Of a stretch of 64,000 nucleotides of DNA, positions 54,295 through 63,693 are shown piece by piece. Within the stretch, counting starts at the first letter, position 1. The number at the start of each line of letters is the position of its first letter. Both the position numbers and the translations under genes were made by a program. The stretch is from Desulfosporosinus acidiphilus SJ4 (GTDB lineage: Bacteria; Bacillota; Desulfitobacteriia; Desulfitobacteriales; Desulfitobacteriaceae): assembly GCF_000255115.2 (NCBI RefSeq), contig NC_018068.1, positions 1,521,977 to 1,585,976 on the forward strand. Direction: 5' to 3'. The notes beneath the pieces are model-generated. The model ran no database searches and was not told the origin of the DNA. It saw only the letters and a program-made list of their open reading frames with translations.

Positions 54295-54325
54295 TTGACT
54301 AACGCTACTAGTATGGTAGTATAAT
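54295..54325 (+). promoter_or_regulatory. uxuA promoter with overlapping operator
   Basis: TTGACT (54295-54300) and TATAAT (54320-54325) separated by 19 bases. TACTAGTA (54306-54313) lies between them and is part of a longer imperfect palindrome CTACTAGTATGGTAG. Binding there would block RNA polymerase. Confidence 0.7.
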
Positions 54326-54395
54326 TAGTATAAATTCGAGAAAGGGGTGTGAATTCCGGTTTCAGTTTTATATTTTGTCGAGGAGGATAGAACCT

Positions 54396-55472
54396 GTGAA
54401 AATGAGCTTTCGTTGGTATGGCAACAAACATGACAGTGTTTCTTTACCCTACATCAAGCAAATTCCTGGAATGAAAGGAGTCGTGACAGCTTTATTTGAC
54501 ATCCCAGTGGGAGACGTTTGGCCGTTAGAAGAAATTATGCACGTTAAGCAGGAGATCGAGAACTATGGCTTGCTTTTTGAAACCATTGAAAGTGTGAACG
54601 TCCACGAGGATATAAAATTAGGTTTGCCAAGCCGTGATCTCTATATCGAGAATTATAATAAGACACTGCGGAATCTTGCACGGGCAGGAATAAAAGTTGT
54701 TTGTTACAATTTCATGCCTGTATTTGACTGGACCCGCACAGAATTAGCCAAAGAACTTGCGGATGGATCAACTGCTCTATCCTATGATGATCGAGAGCTG
54801 CGAAATCTAGATCCGAGGGTTCTTGTTCAAGAGATGGAAAAAGGTTCAAATGGTTTTGTTCTGCCTGGCTGGGAGAAGGAACGATTAACAGAATTAAAAG
54901 GCCTCTTTGAAATGTATCGTGACTTTGATGAAAACAGGCTCTTTAAGAACCTGCAATATTTTCTTGAGGGAGTTATTCCTGTTGCTGAAGAGTGTGACAT
55001 AAAAATGGCGATTCATCCGGATGATCCACCCTGGTCTGTTTTTGGCCTTCCCCGTATCATTACTTCAAAATCTAACTTGGATCGTCTTATTCATTTGGTG
55101 GATAGTCCTTATAATGGTATAACCCTTTGTACTGGATCATTAGGCGCTAATCCGGAAAATAATATACCCGAGATTATCCGCCATTTTGGCAAACTGGGAA
55201 GGATTCACTTTGGTCATGTGCGAAACATCCGAATTCATCAACCGGGTGTTTTTAATGAAGTGGCTCATAAGGATGAGAACTCTTCTCTTGATATTTATGA
55301 AATTATGAAAGCCTTTTATGAAATCGGCTTTACAGGGCCGCTTCGCCCGGATCACGGTCGTATGATTTGGGGCGAGAAGGGGAGACCTGGCTACGGACTA
55401 TATGACAGGGCCATAGGAGCTAATTACTTGTTAGGGCTTTGGGATGCAATCTCCAGAGGAAGTTGTATCTGA
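54396..55472 (+). CDS. uxuA: Mannonate dehydratase
   Basis: Converts D-mannonate to 2-keto-3-deoxygluconate in glucuronate breakdown. 358 residues from GTG 54396, nine bases after AGGAGG; ATG 54402 is also possible. Conserved segments: MSFRWYGNKHDSVSLPYIKQ, VVCYNFMPVFDWTRTELA, MAIHPDDPPWSVFGLPRI, LCTGSLGANPENN and FGHVRNIR with metal-binding Cys and His residues. Complete by length. First gene of the operon; the truncated transporter gene starts 32 bases after. Confidence 0.94.
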   Translation: MKMSFRWYGNKHDSVSLPYIKQIPGMKGVVTALFDIPVGDVWPLEEIMHVKQEIENYGLLFETIESVNVHEDIKLGLPSRDLYIENYNKTLRNLARAGIKVVCYNFMPVFDWTRTELAKELADGSTALSYDDRELRNLDPRVLVQEMEKGSNGFVLPGWEKERLTELKGLFEMYRDFDENRLFKNLQYFLEGVIPVAEECDIKMAIHPDDPPWSVFGLPRIITSKSNLDRLIHLVDSPYNGITLCTGSLGANPENNIPEIIRHFGKLGRIHFGHVRNIRIHQPGVFNEVAHKDENSSLDIYEIMKAFYEIGFTGPLRPDHGRMIWGEKGRPGYGLYDRAIGANYLLGLWDAISRGSCI

Positions 55473-55504
55473 GGGCTAATGATTACTATGGAGGGATATG
55501 ATAG

Positions 55505-56107
55505 ATGTTTAAGAAATATCGCTGGACCATCGTCACGATGTTATTTTTGTCTAATGCTATCAATTATGTCGATAGATCGGCAATGTCCGTTGCCCTGCCT
55601 ATTCTGTCCAAGAAATTCGCCTTGACGCCGTTTGCTTCGGGTCTAATCTTAAGCAGCTTTTTTGTCGGATATGCAATTTTTAATTTTGTGGGCGGCTTTT
55701 TATCAGATGTGGTTGGCCCAAGGAAAGTCATGGGTTACGCCATGGCAGTATGGTCTATCTTTTGTGCGCTGACAGCAGGGGCATTCAATTTTATTTCGCT
55801 CTTTTTTATTCGTATTTTCTTCGGCTTCGGTGAAAGGCCGCTTACCTCTACGACCAACAAAACAATGAATAACTGGATTCCGCTTAAGGAGAGGGCCACA
55901 GCTGTCGGCATATGTAATGGAGGGGCCCCTATTGGGGGAGCTCTATCGGCACCCATCGTTGCTTTTATCTCCTTGAAGTGGGGATGGCAAGCGGATTTCT
56001 TGGTTCTTGGCGTCTTAGGAATGATATGGACGTTATGGTGGTTTAACGATCATGAAGATGGTATATTAGAACAAATGAAGACCCTGGCCAATGTGGGACT
56101 GTTTTAA
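55505..56107 (+). pseudogene. Truncated MFS hexuronate transporter
   Basis: Residues 1-~178 are the N-terminal half of an anion:cation symporter of the ExuT type: NYVDRSAMSVALPILSKKF, GFLSDVVGPRKVMGYAMAVW and FGFGERPLTSTTNKTMNNWI. After TLWWFNDHED the similarity stops and the frame ends at residue 200, while the family is about 430 residues long. The missing half ends where a fragment of KDPG aldolase begins, about 20 bases later, so one deletion seems to have joined two genes. Confidence 0.82.
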
Positions 56108-56124
56108 AGATTTTTTGGACATTG

Positions 56125-56290
56125 AGATAATGTGAGCGAATGGATTGAAGCCGGAGCGATGGCAGTGGGTATCGGAGGGAATTTGACCGGGGGAGCTGGA
56201 AAAGGCGATATGAGTCCATAACTGTTATAGCTAAACAGTTTGTAGAAAAGATCAAAACAGCACGGGCTCATTTGAGTCGAGGTAATAGGG
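56125..56290 (+). pseudogene. eda: 3' fragment of KDPG aldolase gene (eda)
   Basis: Reading from 56125: DNVSEWIEAGAMAVGIGGNL and TGGAGKG, then, after one missing base near 56205-56212 (GGCGATATGAG for GGCGATTATGAG), YESITVIAKQFVEKIKTA. This is the conserved C-terminal end of KDPG aldolases. The first ~150 codons, including the Schiff-base lysine, are gone, so no enzyme is made. Confidence 0.75.
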
Positions 56291-56302
56291 AGGACAAAAT
56301 CG

Positions 56303-57919
56303 ATGCTCAACTTAAGCAGAGAAAGCATAAAGAACGACAAGCCATGGAAAGAATCAGGTATTGAATTACCAGGCTTTCAATATGAAGATATGGTTAGGGC
56401 AACGAGAGATAATCCAGCCTGGGTTCATTTTGGGGCGGGAAATATATTCCGTGGATTTATCGCTGTACTTCAGCAAACACTTCTTAATACGGGAATGGCA
56501 GATACCGGGATTGCAGCCGTTGAGGCGTATGATTGGGAGATTATTGATCAAATTTACGAACCCTTTGACAATCTAAGTCTATTATCTACGATGAATATTG
56601 ACGGGACCTTGGAGAATAAAGTGGTCGGCAGCATTAGTGAAGGGCTGGTGGGAGACCCGGCACGTCCTAAGGATTGGGCAAGACTGATAGAGATCTTCAA
56701 GAAACCTTCTCTGCAAATGGTCAGTTTTACAATTACCGAAAAAGGTTATAGCTTAAAGGAGATGTCCGGGAAATACTATTCCGACGTCGAGACGGATATG
56801 CAGCGTGGGCCGGCGCAGCCCCGTCACCTTATGTCTAAAATTACCTCTCTGGCTTATGCCCGTTTTAAAAACGCTGAGCTTCCTCTAGCCTTTGTGAGTA
56901 TGGACAACTGTTCTCACAATGGGGAAAAACTTAAAAGCGCTGTGGTAACGATTGCTCAAAAATGGGCAGAGAATAGTCTGGTGGAAAAGGACTTCCTGTC
57001 CTATTTAAATGATCCGGCTAAAGTAACGTTTCCTTGGACGATGATTGATAAGATTACTCCAAGGCCTTCAGAAGCGGTGCAAAATGCTTTGACATCTTTG
57101 GGGTTTACCGGTACCAAAATCCTCTGTACTAAGAAAAATACCTTTATCGCTCCTTTTGTCAACGCCGAAGGGCCACAGTACTTGGTGATTGAAGATGATT
57201 TTCCCAACGGTCGCATGCCTCTTGAACGCGCAGGGGTGTTCTTTGCGGACAGACAGACGGTGGATAAGGTCGAAAAAATGAAGGTCTGCACCTGCTTAAA
57301 TCCTCTGCATACGGCTCTGGCGGTATTTGGCTGTCTCTTAGGATATACTCTCATTGCCGACGAGATGAAGGACAAGAGTCTTCGCCGTTTGGTTGAAAAG
57401 ATTGGGTATCAAGAAGGACTGCCTGTAGTCGTGGACCCGGGTATCATAAATCCGGAGGAATTTCTTCGTGAGGTCTTAGAACAACGGTTGACAAACCCTT
57501 ATATTCCTGATGCTCCCCAAAGAATTGCGACGGATACCTCACAGAAAGTGGGTATAAGGTTCGGAGAGACAATTAAAGCTTACCAAAAGCATGAGGATCT
57601 GGAGCCTACTGATCTCACCTATATCCCTTTAGTGATTGCCGGATGGTGCCGCTACTTGTTGGGAGTGGATGATGCGGGAAAGGAAATGAGATTGAGCCCC
57701 GATCCTCTGTTGGAACCGCTGCGTTCTTTTCTGGACGGTATAAAACTTGGGGATTCTGATTCTGTAGGTGGTAAATTGCAGCCAATATTGTCTAATAAAG
57801 ATTTATTTGGTCTGAATTTATATGATGTGGGACTGGGAGAAAAAATCGAAGGCTATTTTCAAGAGATGGTTTCAGGTGTTGATTCTGTAAGATTAACCTT
57901 AGAGAGATACTTGGTTTAA
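56303..57919 (+). CDS. uxuB: Fructuronate reductase / mannitol dehydrogenase family
   Basis: Reduces D-fructuronate to D-mannonate with NADH, the step before UxuA. 538 residues, complete. N-terminal Rossmann part VHFGAGNIFRGFIAVLQQTL, then DNCSHNGEKLKSAV, and the catalytic Lys/Asn/His region PFVNAEGPQYLVIEDDFPNGR and CTCLNPLHTALAVFGCLLG. GGGAGG precedes ATG 56303. Its context with uxuA favours fructuronate over mannitol or tagaturonate. Confidence 0.92.
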   Translation: MLNLSRESIKNDKPWKESGIELPGFQYEDMVRATRDNPAWVHFGAGNIFRGFIAVLQQTLLNTGMADTGIAAVEAYDWEIIDQIYEPFDNLSLLSTMNIDGTLENKVVGSISEGLVGDPARPKDWARLIEIFKKPSLQMVSFTITEKGYSLKEMSGKYYSDVETDMQRGPAQPRHLMSKITSLAYARFKNAELPLAFVSMDNCSHNGEKLKSAVVTIAQKWAENSLVEKDFLSYLNDPAKVTFPWTMIDKITPRPSEAVQNALTSLGFTGTKILCTKKNTFIAPFVNAEGPQYLVIEDDFPNGRMPLERAGVFFADRQTVDKVEKMKVCTCLNPLHTALAVFGCLLGYTLIADEMKDKSLRRLVEKIGYQEGLPVVVDPGIINPEEFLREVLEQRLTNPYIPDAPQRIATDTSQKVGIRFGETIKAYQKHEDLEPTDLTYIPLVIAGWCRYLLGVDDAGKEMRLSPDPLLEPLRSFLDGIKLGDSDSVGGKLQPILSNKDLFGLNLYDVGLGEKIEGYFQEMVSGVDSVRLTLERYLV

Positions 57920-58067
57920 CTGTCTATAGAACTATAAGGTTTTGATCCAATCGTGAGACTCCCGCTTCTCTAAGTGGGGAGGGAGTGGGCCCCGATGTTC
58001 AGCTTTAGCTGAAGGAGTTCACTGTTTAAACTTAGAAAAGCCAGATATTGAGGTGGCGAAAATAGCA

Positions 58068-58286
58068 ATGGATGTTGTTAGCTTCGGCGAATCCATGGTT
58101 GTATTTAGTCCGGAAGTTTCTGGGCCTTTACGCCATGTCAATCGCTTCAGCAAATCTTTAGGCGGGGCCGAGTCAAATGTTATGATCGCTCTTGCCAGGC
58201 TTGGCCGTGCCGTCGGTTGGTTTTCTAAAGTAGGCGACGATGAATTTGGAAAGTTCATAGGCGAAAAACGGAGGCTTGAAAGATAA
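58068..58286 (+). pseudogene. kdgK: Truncated 2-keto-3-deoxygluconate kinase
   Basis: Starts as a PfkB-family sugar kinase: VVSFGESMVVFSPEVSGPLR, FSKSLGGAESNVMIALARLG and GWFSKVGDDEFGKFI. It ends after about 72 residues (KRRLER, stop) where ~310 are expected, so the ATP site and catalytic Asp are missing. The sequence after 58286 shows no further kinase similarity in any frame I read. Last gene of the operon; GAGGTGG is the ribosome site. Confidence 0.83.
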
Positions 58287-58610
58287 TGCAACGGTCAAGT
58301 CTATAAAATCGTTATACACAATAGGATACAAAATGAAGAAGTATGAAGTATTCTGAACAAAAATAATTTACCAAGAACTTGCCGGGGTTTTGCCTCGGCT
58401 TTGTCTATCAGTTTATGGGAGCCTAACAGTCGTGTATTGGTTTAATTTAAGCTGGATATCCTAATTCTATTTGTTTTCAACCTAAACTAAAAATTTATTT
58501 TGCTTTAACAGTTTGTTCACATTTGCCTGATATACTTGTACTAAGGATAAACCTTATAAAATAATCTAGTTAGGTGAACAAGCAGAATTGGAGGGGGCAA
58601 TGAGAACAGT
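58287..58610. other. Region after the uxu operon
   Basis: Contains a hairpin GCCGGGG (58381-58387)/CCTCGGC (58393-58399) with a TTTGT tail, likely the operon terminator, and a possible promoter TTGTTC...TATACT near 58512-58546 for the small ORF at 58611. Confidence 0.4.
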
Positions 58611-58736
58611 ATGACAGCACAGGAAAAAAAGATAGTTGACACCATTTTAACTGATGTTGGACTGGAATCTTTAAAACTAGCAGACCGTTGCGATGATCAT
58701 AAAACCAAACCGACAATATCTAAAACAACCCATTAG
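58611..58736 (+). CDS. Small hypothetical protein (41 residues)
   Basis: MTAQEKKIVDTILTDVGLES and 21 more polar residues. GGAGGGGG (58590-58597) lies 13 bases upstream, a little far; a 4-codon ATG ORF sits between. A strong terminator follows two bases after its stop, which supports a real transcript. No family recognised. Confidence 0.5.
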   Translation: MTAQEKKIVDTILTDVGLESLKLADRCDDHKTKPTISKTTH

Positions 58737-58738
58737 GA

Positions 58739-58775
58739 AGCGAATACTATGTAAGTATTCGCTTCTTGTTTTTTG
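58739..58775 (+). terminator. Strong intrinsic terminator
   Basis: AAGCGAATACT (58739-58749) and AGTATTCGCTT (58754-58764), an 11-base-pair perfect stem with a 4-base loop and tail CTTGTTTTTT. Confidence 0.9.
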
Positions 58776-59132
58776 GGGTTTTGATTATAATTGCTTGCTA
58801 TTAACAGCTTTTTGCAGTCTATGAGGGATCTTTAATAGGGTGCTCTTGGACTTGATTGGCTCGGATCTTGGGTGACAGTTTGTCACCTAGTTCATTTTGG
58901 AAGGAATATTTTTACATGGTGTAGAATAACTGTTTAAAATGGATTCTAAGAAGGAATGAACAAAAGAATGGCAAATCTTAAAATGATTTATGACACGTTA
59001 TGGGAAGACTCTATCAAAAGGTTTTAGGAGAACAACTTTGAGGTTGATAATTTCTTAACAAGTAAACAATACGACATAATAATCCGCTGAAAATACATTT
59101 TAAAAGGAATAACAGCCTCTCCCTCCTGTATA

Positions 59133-59300
59133 ATGGTTCAAGGGTTTCCGGTGGCTGATCATCATCGATTTATTGAATGTCTCAACAATTATCGTGATTA
59201 TGATTTTGGTCTTACTCATATTACTGATATTGAATTGGTTTATAATGATTGGTATATGTCGAACCAATTAGTGTCACGTATTAAAACGTTTAGCTTATAA
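59133..59300 (+). CDS. Possible small protein or gene fragment (55 residues)
   Basis: Frame starting MVQGFPVADHHRFIECLNNY has protein-like composition (Trp, Tyr, His, Asp) but no ribosome site, and may be the tail of a degraded gene. Bases 58776-59132 before it hold no gene. Confidence 0.3.
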   Translation: MVQGFPVADHHRFIECLNNYRDYDFGLTHITDIELVYNDWYMSNQLVSRIKTFSL

Positions 59301-59339
59301 GGGAAGGATAACTAAATCGTTTTGTTTAAGAAAAGACAG

Positions 59340-59861
59340 CTAGAGTTCTCCTATAAACCATATTTCTCCAGAATGACTATAATTTTCAGAGTTGATTGCT
59401 GCCTTGTAACCTTCAACTTTTAGATTTCTGGGAATTTCTAAACTCCAATTAGTTTTAAAGTCCCTGGATGATGGCAACAATACCCATCCTTGTTCGAAGT
59501 AATTTGTCTCAAAAAAAGATTCGAAATACTCTTGGCTATTGAATATAATTATCTGAGAATCCCATAACTTAGGAAGGCTGATTGCAGCAACAATTCGGCT
59601 GAAAGTACCATTATCCTCTCGAATATTAATGAGATATACTATTCGTTCTATAAGTTTTTGAATATATAATCGTCGGACGGAGCCTGGAGTTGCCGTTGAG
59701 TCGATAAAATTTTCCGCTACCGGTAAATGTAAATGCCAATACCCCCTGCTGTTTTTCTGAGGAATATTAAAAGTATAGTTTTCAATCTTCCTGATCATTG
59801 CTTTACATTTTCTTTTCAGCCCACGAACTTTCTTCCTTGAACGCATCCTGCCTGTCCTCAT
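59340..59861 (-). CDS. DUF3916-family protein
   Basis: 173 residues. A basic N-terminus (RMRSRKKVRGLKRKCKAMIR) is followed by WHLHLPVAENFIDSTATPG, RRLYIQKLIERIVYL, ISLPKLWDSQIIIFNSQEYF and the C-terminal SGEIWFIGEL, which I recognise as DUF3916 of Bacillus-group bacteria. Function unknown. Soluble, no membrane segment. Confidence 0.7.
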   Translation of the reverse strand: MRTGRMRSRKKVRGLKRKCKAMIRKIENYTFNIPQKNSRGYWHLHLPVAENFIDSTATPGSVRRLYIQKLIERIVYLINIREDNGTFSRIVAAISLPKLWDSQIIIFNSQEYFESFFETNYFEQGWVLLPSSRDFKTNWSLEIPRNLKVEGYKAAINSENYSHSGEIWFIGEL

Positions 59862-60019
59862 TTCACAAGACTTAACATTTTATAAAGTCTCAATAGTTTT
59901 CTCCTAGAAGCCTCAAATCTCCTTCTGAGCCAGAGAAGGAAAGTAAGACAAAAATATTAATTTGTAAAGATTATTAAGGTTCGGAGTGTAGAATAAATGT
60001 CTTATAAGGAGGGGTATCG

Positions 60020-60394
60020 ATGAAGAATAAAGTCTTTAAAGCCTTACTGTATATGGTTAGTTCTATATTTCTTTCATCTGTATTGGCATTAATCATTGGC
60101 AAACTTTACGGTTTTGGTTTTTTTGAAAATCTATTTTGGATTGGAATTGTAATAGTTGCAGTAGGCGGCATGTCAAGCATAACTGGTCAAGCCTCGGGCA
60201 GCCGTATTCTTGGCGGAAACGAAAGCCAATATCAATCTTTTGCTAATATCGAAAGCTTACAAGTAGAACGGAAGCTAACCAATTATTATGCCAATTTTAA
60301 AAAACATGCAGTATTTGACCCAAGGATTAGTGGATTTGGGGTGATTTTATCTGGACTTATTCTGATAATAATTGGGTATCATTTTAGCTTATAA
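60020..60394 (+). CDS. Hypothetical membrane protein
   Basis: 124 residues with three hydrophobic segments (~10-28, 35-52, 103-122) and a polar middle of about 50 residues. GGAGGGG precedes the ATG. No family recognised. Confidence 0.6.
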   Translation: MKNKVFKALLYMVSSIFLSSVLALIIGKLYGFGFFENLFWIGIVIVAVGGMSSITGQASGSRILGGNESQYQSFANIESLQVERKLTNYYANFKKHAVFDPRISGFGVILSGLILIIIGYHFSL

Positions 60395-60549
60395 GAACAG
60401 AACTGCACGGAGTTAGCAAATTAATTGATTTTATCTATATAAGTCCTCCGACTGTGGACAATGGACGAATGCATGCATAGAATGTACTGGGCGAAATTAC
60501 CATTATGATTAATAGGATTGGGTAAAGAATAAAAAGGAGGATTATAGTC

Positions 60550-60663
60550 ATGGCTTTTGGAGCTGCAGGCGGAGAATGTGGCGGCGGTTTCGGCTGGGGG
60601 GCCGGTATAGGAATCGTTGTTGTTATTATCTTATTGTTAATCGCTATGGGGATTGTCTTTTAG
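60550..60663 (+). CDS. YjcZ-family sporulation membrane peptide
   Basis: 37 residues: a Gly-rich start (MAFGAAGGECGGGFGWG) and one hydrophobic helix (IGIVVVIILLLIAMGIVF). AAGGAGG lies nine bases before ATG 60550. This is the pattern of the YjcZ family of short sporulation membrane proteins. Hairpin GACGCC-gtat-GGCGTC follows at 60696-60711. Confidence 0.75.
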   Translation: MAFGAAGGECGGGFGWGAGIGIVVVIILLLIAMGIVF

Positions 60664-60942
60664 ATTATCTTTCACAAATAGAAACTTTGGAGGGGACGCC
60701 GTATGGCGTCTTCGCTGCATTAAAAATTGATGTAGGGGTCTTTAATAGAGGTAAAATTGTAGAATATTAAATTTATTGTTAACGATGTTTTTATGGTTTC
60801 CTTATGCTTTAACTGATATTCTTAACACTTTATTTATTCTAGTTTAAGCTATAATAAGGCATTGGTAATCTAAAACTAGTTGTCAAAATTTGTTCTATGT
60901 ATTACCATAGAGTCGCTATTTCATTGAAAGTTGAGGGAGAGT

Positions 60943-61017
60943 ATGATGTCAGGTATTTATGCGCAAAGTATAAGAGTAAAGAGTAACGTATCAAAGAGTA
61001 AAGAAATTTATTTCTAA
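60943..61017 (+). CDS. 24-residue ORF upstream of the APC transporter
   Basis: ATG 60943 after GAGGGAGA; product starts MMSGIYAQSIRVKSNVSKSK. It ends 48 bases before the transporter start and could act as a leader. No other gene is seen in 60664-61064. Confidence 0.3.
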   Translation: MMSGIYAQSIRVKSNVSKSKEIYF

Positions 61018-61064
61018 GTAACATAATCCATAGGATTGAATCTTCAAAAGAAGGGTGTGTTAGT

Positions 61065-62975
61065 ATGGCTTCGGCCAATGGTAAATTAATGTGGTTAAAA
61101 TTAAGGACATTAATTTTTGGTTACCCTCTCGAAACCCAAAGTGCGGAACACCAAAAAGTGGGTGTCTTTGGAGGAATCCCTATATTTGGTTCGGACGTTA
61201 TATCGTCACAGGGATATGCTCCTGATGCAATTCTCTACGTACTCATCTTAGCCGGTACAGCGGGGTATAATGCTTCGATGAAGGTTACCATTGCTATTGT
61301 ACTGTTGTTCATGAGTATCTTAATGCTCTATCGACGTACCATTCAAAAGTACGCTCAAGGCGGAGGATCTTATACTGTTGCTAACGCTTATCTGGGAGAG
61401 AAAATGGGATTACTGGCCGGGGCCAGTCTAAGCGTTGATTATATTCTTACTGTGGCCGTTAGTGTTAGTTCATCAGTTGAGAATTTGACTGGAGTTTTTA
61501 GCTGGTTTGGGGTAACCTCGCACAAAGTACTTGCAGATTGTCTGATCATATTGTTTATGACTGTGGTCAACTTGCGCGGCCTGAAAGAGTCTGCCCGTTT
61601 ATTTGCCTTACCGGTCTATACGTATATACTTAGCATTTTCGCACTTGTTGGATATGGCTTATTTAAGGTCTTTGTGTTTGGGGTAACTCCCATGCATACT
61701 CAGGCAATTATTGCTGCAAATACCCAAACTTTAACCCTGTTTGTCTTTTTGAAGGCTATGGCGGCGGGTACTACTGCCCTAACAGGCACGGAAGCAGTAA
61801 GCAATGGTGTAACGGCTTTTAAAGCGCCATCTCAGAAAAGAGCTATTCATACTTTATTCGTACTTGGATTCATCGTAGCCGCCGGGCTTGTTGGCTTAGT
61901 ATTCCTAGCAAGTAAATACCATCTTATACCAAGCACTGATAATACAATTATTAATCAATTGGGTTTGTTAATTTTCGGCAAAACGATTATGTACTATATT
62001 CTCATGGCAGGGATCGCAATTATTCTTGTTATTGCCGCGAATACACCGTTTGTAGGTTTACCGATTCTTTTAAGTCTGATGGCTCGTGATGGATATGCCC
62101 CTCGCTATTTCAAAAATCTTGGTGACAGGCTGGTTTACAGTGCCGGAATTTGGACATTGAGCATTATAAGTCTCATCTTAATTATTGTGTTTCGCGGAGA
62201 TACCCATAGCATGTTGCCCTTATATGCTATTGGAGTATTTATAAGTTTTTCTTTGACTGGTTTCGGCCTGGCCAAACATTGCCTTGAAACAAAACCTAAA
62301 ACATTCTATTCGGATTTAATAATATTCTTGTTTGGCGGGATCGTATCGTTTTTAATGTTTATGATATTTTTAATTACAAAATTTACCGAAGGAGCCTGGC
62401 TGGTAGCTATTATTATTCCTTTACTGATGCTATTCTTTAACATGGTGTCAAATGTTTATAAGAGAGAAATTAAGCTTATTAAGCCTACTATGGAAGATAT
62501 CGAAACTTTTAATCAAGAAATCACTAGGGTTAGGAATCGACGTTCTAGCGTTGAGCTTTCCGAATATCGAAGTAAAATAGTAGTCCCCGTTTTTGACTTG
62601 AATAGAATCGTCCTTAAGGCCCTGCAATATGGATATGAACTGAGTCCTCAAGTATCGGCCATTCACATTGCATCGGACAAAGAACGGGCGGAAAAACTGC
62701 GAAGACATTGGGAGAAAAGCAATATTCAAATCGAGTTAGTTATTGTGGAATCACCCTATAGGGCTACAGTCCAGGATTTATTACACTATGTTGATGAGCT
62801 TGAAAAAGATCCTCAATTTTCCACTGTTACCCTTGTGATTCCAGAATTTGTCCCGCCAAAAATATGGCAGAACTTCTTGCATAATCAAACCGGACAATTA
62901 ATGAAACTACTGCTTCTCCTGCATAAAAATATTCTGGTTACAAGCGTACCATATCATCCGCCCCTCAATGAATAA
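61065..62975 (+). CDS. KimA-like APC-superfamily transporter
   Basis: 636 residues: about 12 membrane helices (to ~480) and a cytoplasmic C-terminal domain of ~150 residues. The N-terminal GGIPIFGSDVISSQGYAPDAILY matches the S-x-x-S-S-x-x-Y-A/G-P-D/E motif of the KUP/KimA-like potassium transporters and some amino-acid permeases, and GGGSYTVANAYLGEKMGL follows. The C-terminal domain has a Rossmann-like USP fold (IVVPVFDLNRIVLKALQYG, VIVESPYRATVQDLLHYVDE). In Bacillus KimA, c-di-AMP binds this region and inhibits uptake. I see no c-di-AMP riboswitch upstream. Monocistronic. Confidence 0.8.
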   Translation: MASANGKLMWLKLRTLIFGYPLETQSAEHQKVGVFGGIPIFGSDVISSQGYAPDAILYVLILAGTAGYNASMKVTIAIVLLFMSILMLYRRTIQKYAQGGGSYTVANAYLGEKMGLLAGASLSVDYILTVAVSVSSSVENLTGVFSWFGVTSHKVLADCLIILFMTVVNLRGLKESARLFALPVYTYILSIFALVGYGLFKVFVFGVTPMHTQAIIAANTQTLTLFVFLKAMAAGTTALTGTEAVSNGVTAFKAPSQKRAIHTLFVLGFIVAAGLVGLVFLASKYHLIPSTDNTIINQLGLLIFGKTIMYYILMAGIAIILVIAANTPFVGLPILLSLMARDGYAPRYFKNLGDRLVYSAGIWTLSIISLILIIVFRGDTHSMLPLYAIGVFISFSLTGFGLAKHCLETKPKTFYSDLIIFLFGGIVSFLMFMIFLITKFTEGAWLVAIIIPLLMLFFNMVSNVYKREIKLIKPTMEDIETFNQEITRVRNRRSSVELSEYRSKIVVPVFDLNRIVLKALQYGYELSPQVSAIHIASDKERAEKLRRHWEKSNIQIELVIVESPYRATVQDLLHYVDELEKDPQFSTVTLVIPEFVPPKIWQNFLHNQTGQLMKLLLLLHKNILVTSVPYHPPLNE

Positions 62976-63005
62976 TTGAATATAAGACAGTGGATTCATA
63001 AATTA

Positions 63006-63041
63006 AAGTGGAGCCAGTTAATCATTGGCTCCACTTTAATT
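63006..63041. terminator. Bidirectional terminator
   Basis: AAAGTGGAGCCA and TGGCTCCACTTT form a 12-pair perfect stem with an 8-base loop; T-rich on the plus strand and serving also the minus-strand zinc-ribbon gene. Confidence 0.8.
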
Positions 63042-63257
63042 TATTGCCGTTATCTCAATTACATCTTGGTAGTTACAGATTTTTTTACACATCGGGCACA
63101 CAAGGTTCTTAGATTTCTTAGGCTTGTTCCTGAAATTGAACGATACCGTGATTGTTCTTTTTTTGCATGATATTGTTGCCCATTGATTCGATTTACTAAG
63201 CTGTCCACAATTTGGACATAAAAAATTCGGTATCTCTAGATTATCCCCCAAAACCAT
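63036..63257 (-). CDS. Small zinc-ribbon protein
   Basis: 73 residues with two cysteine knuckles, CPNCG near residue 14 and CPMCKK near residue 54, plus an intervening CKK, typical of a zinc ribbon. AAGGAAGG lies just before ATG 63257; TTG two codons later has better spacing. The stop overlaps the terminator stem at 63006-63041. Function unknown. Confidence 0.6.
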   Translation of the reverse strand: MVLGDNLEIPNFLCPNCGQLSKSNQWATISCKKRTITVSFNFRNKPKKSKNLVCPMCKKICNYQDVIEITAIN

Positions 63258-63462
63258 TACCTTCCTTCAAGCGCATTAACCCCCAGTATTCTACTTTTAG
63301 ACAGCCTACTATCTAGAGTATTCAGCTTGATTATTCCGTGTTACTTATGACATTAAAGTTAATTCATGAAGAAAAATGCCGTCGTTTAAAATTCTTAGAG
63401 GTCAACTAGGCAAAGGAATAGGTTTTATGTTACAATATAAAAAACTGAATAATACGGAATAA

Positions 63463-63625
63463 GTGATGCTTTCTTGAGGGAAAGCATTGAAAAGGGAAGT
63501 CAGTTAAAAGCTGACGCGGTGCCCGCCACTGTAAAAGGGAGTTAACTCACATGTGTCACTGGATTTGCTGGGAAGACGTGAGTTAATGTGGATCTTGAGC
63601 CAGGAGACCTGCTTCTTCCGCATAA
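63463..63625 (+). ncRNA. Cobalamin riboswitch
   Basis: Conserved blocks in order: GCGGTGCCCGCCACTGTAAA (63516 onwards), TGCTGGGAAGACG and GAGCCAGGAGACCTGC (63597-63612, the B12 box). A terminator follows at 63694. The downstream gene is cbiM, so it should lower cobalt uptake when B12 is plentiful. Confidence 0.95.
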
Positions 63626-63693
63626 AGCTACCTACGGGAAGTTAGGGAGGTGTATGACTGTGTTCTCGATTTTGCTGAATACTGGTTGAACAT

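Noticed and set aside
60664-61064. c-di-AMP (ydaO) riboswitch before the KimA-like transporter
   Set aside because: I looked for it because of the gene type, but none of the conserved blocks are present.
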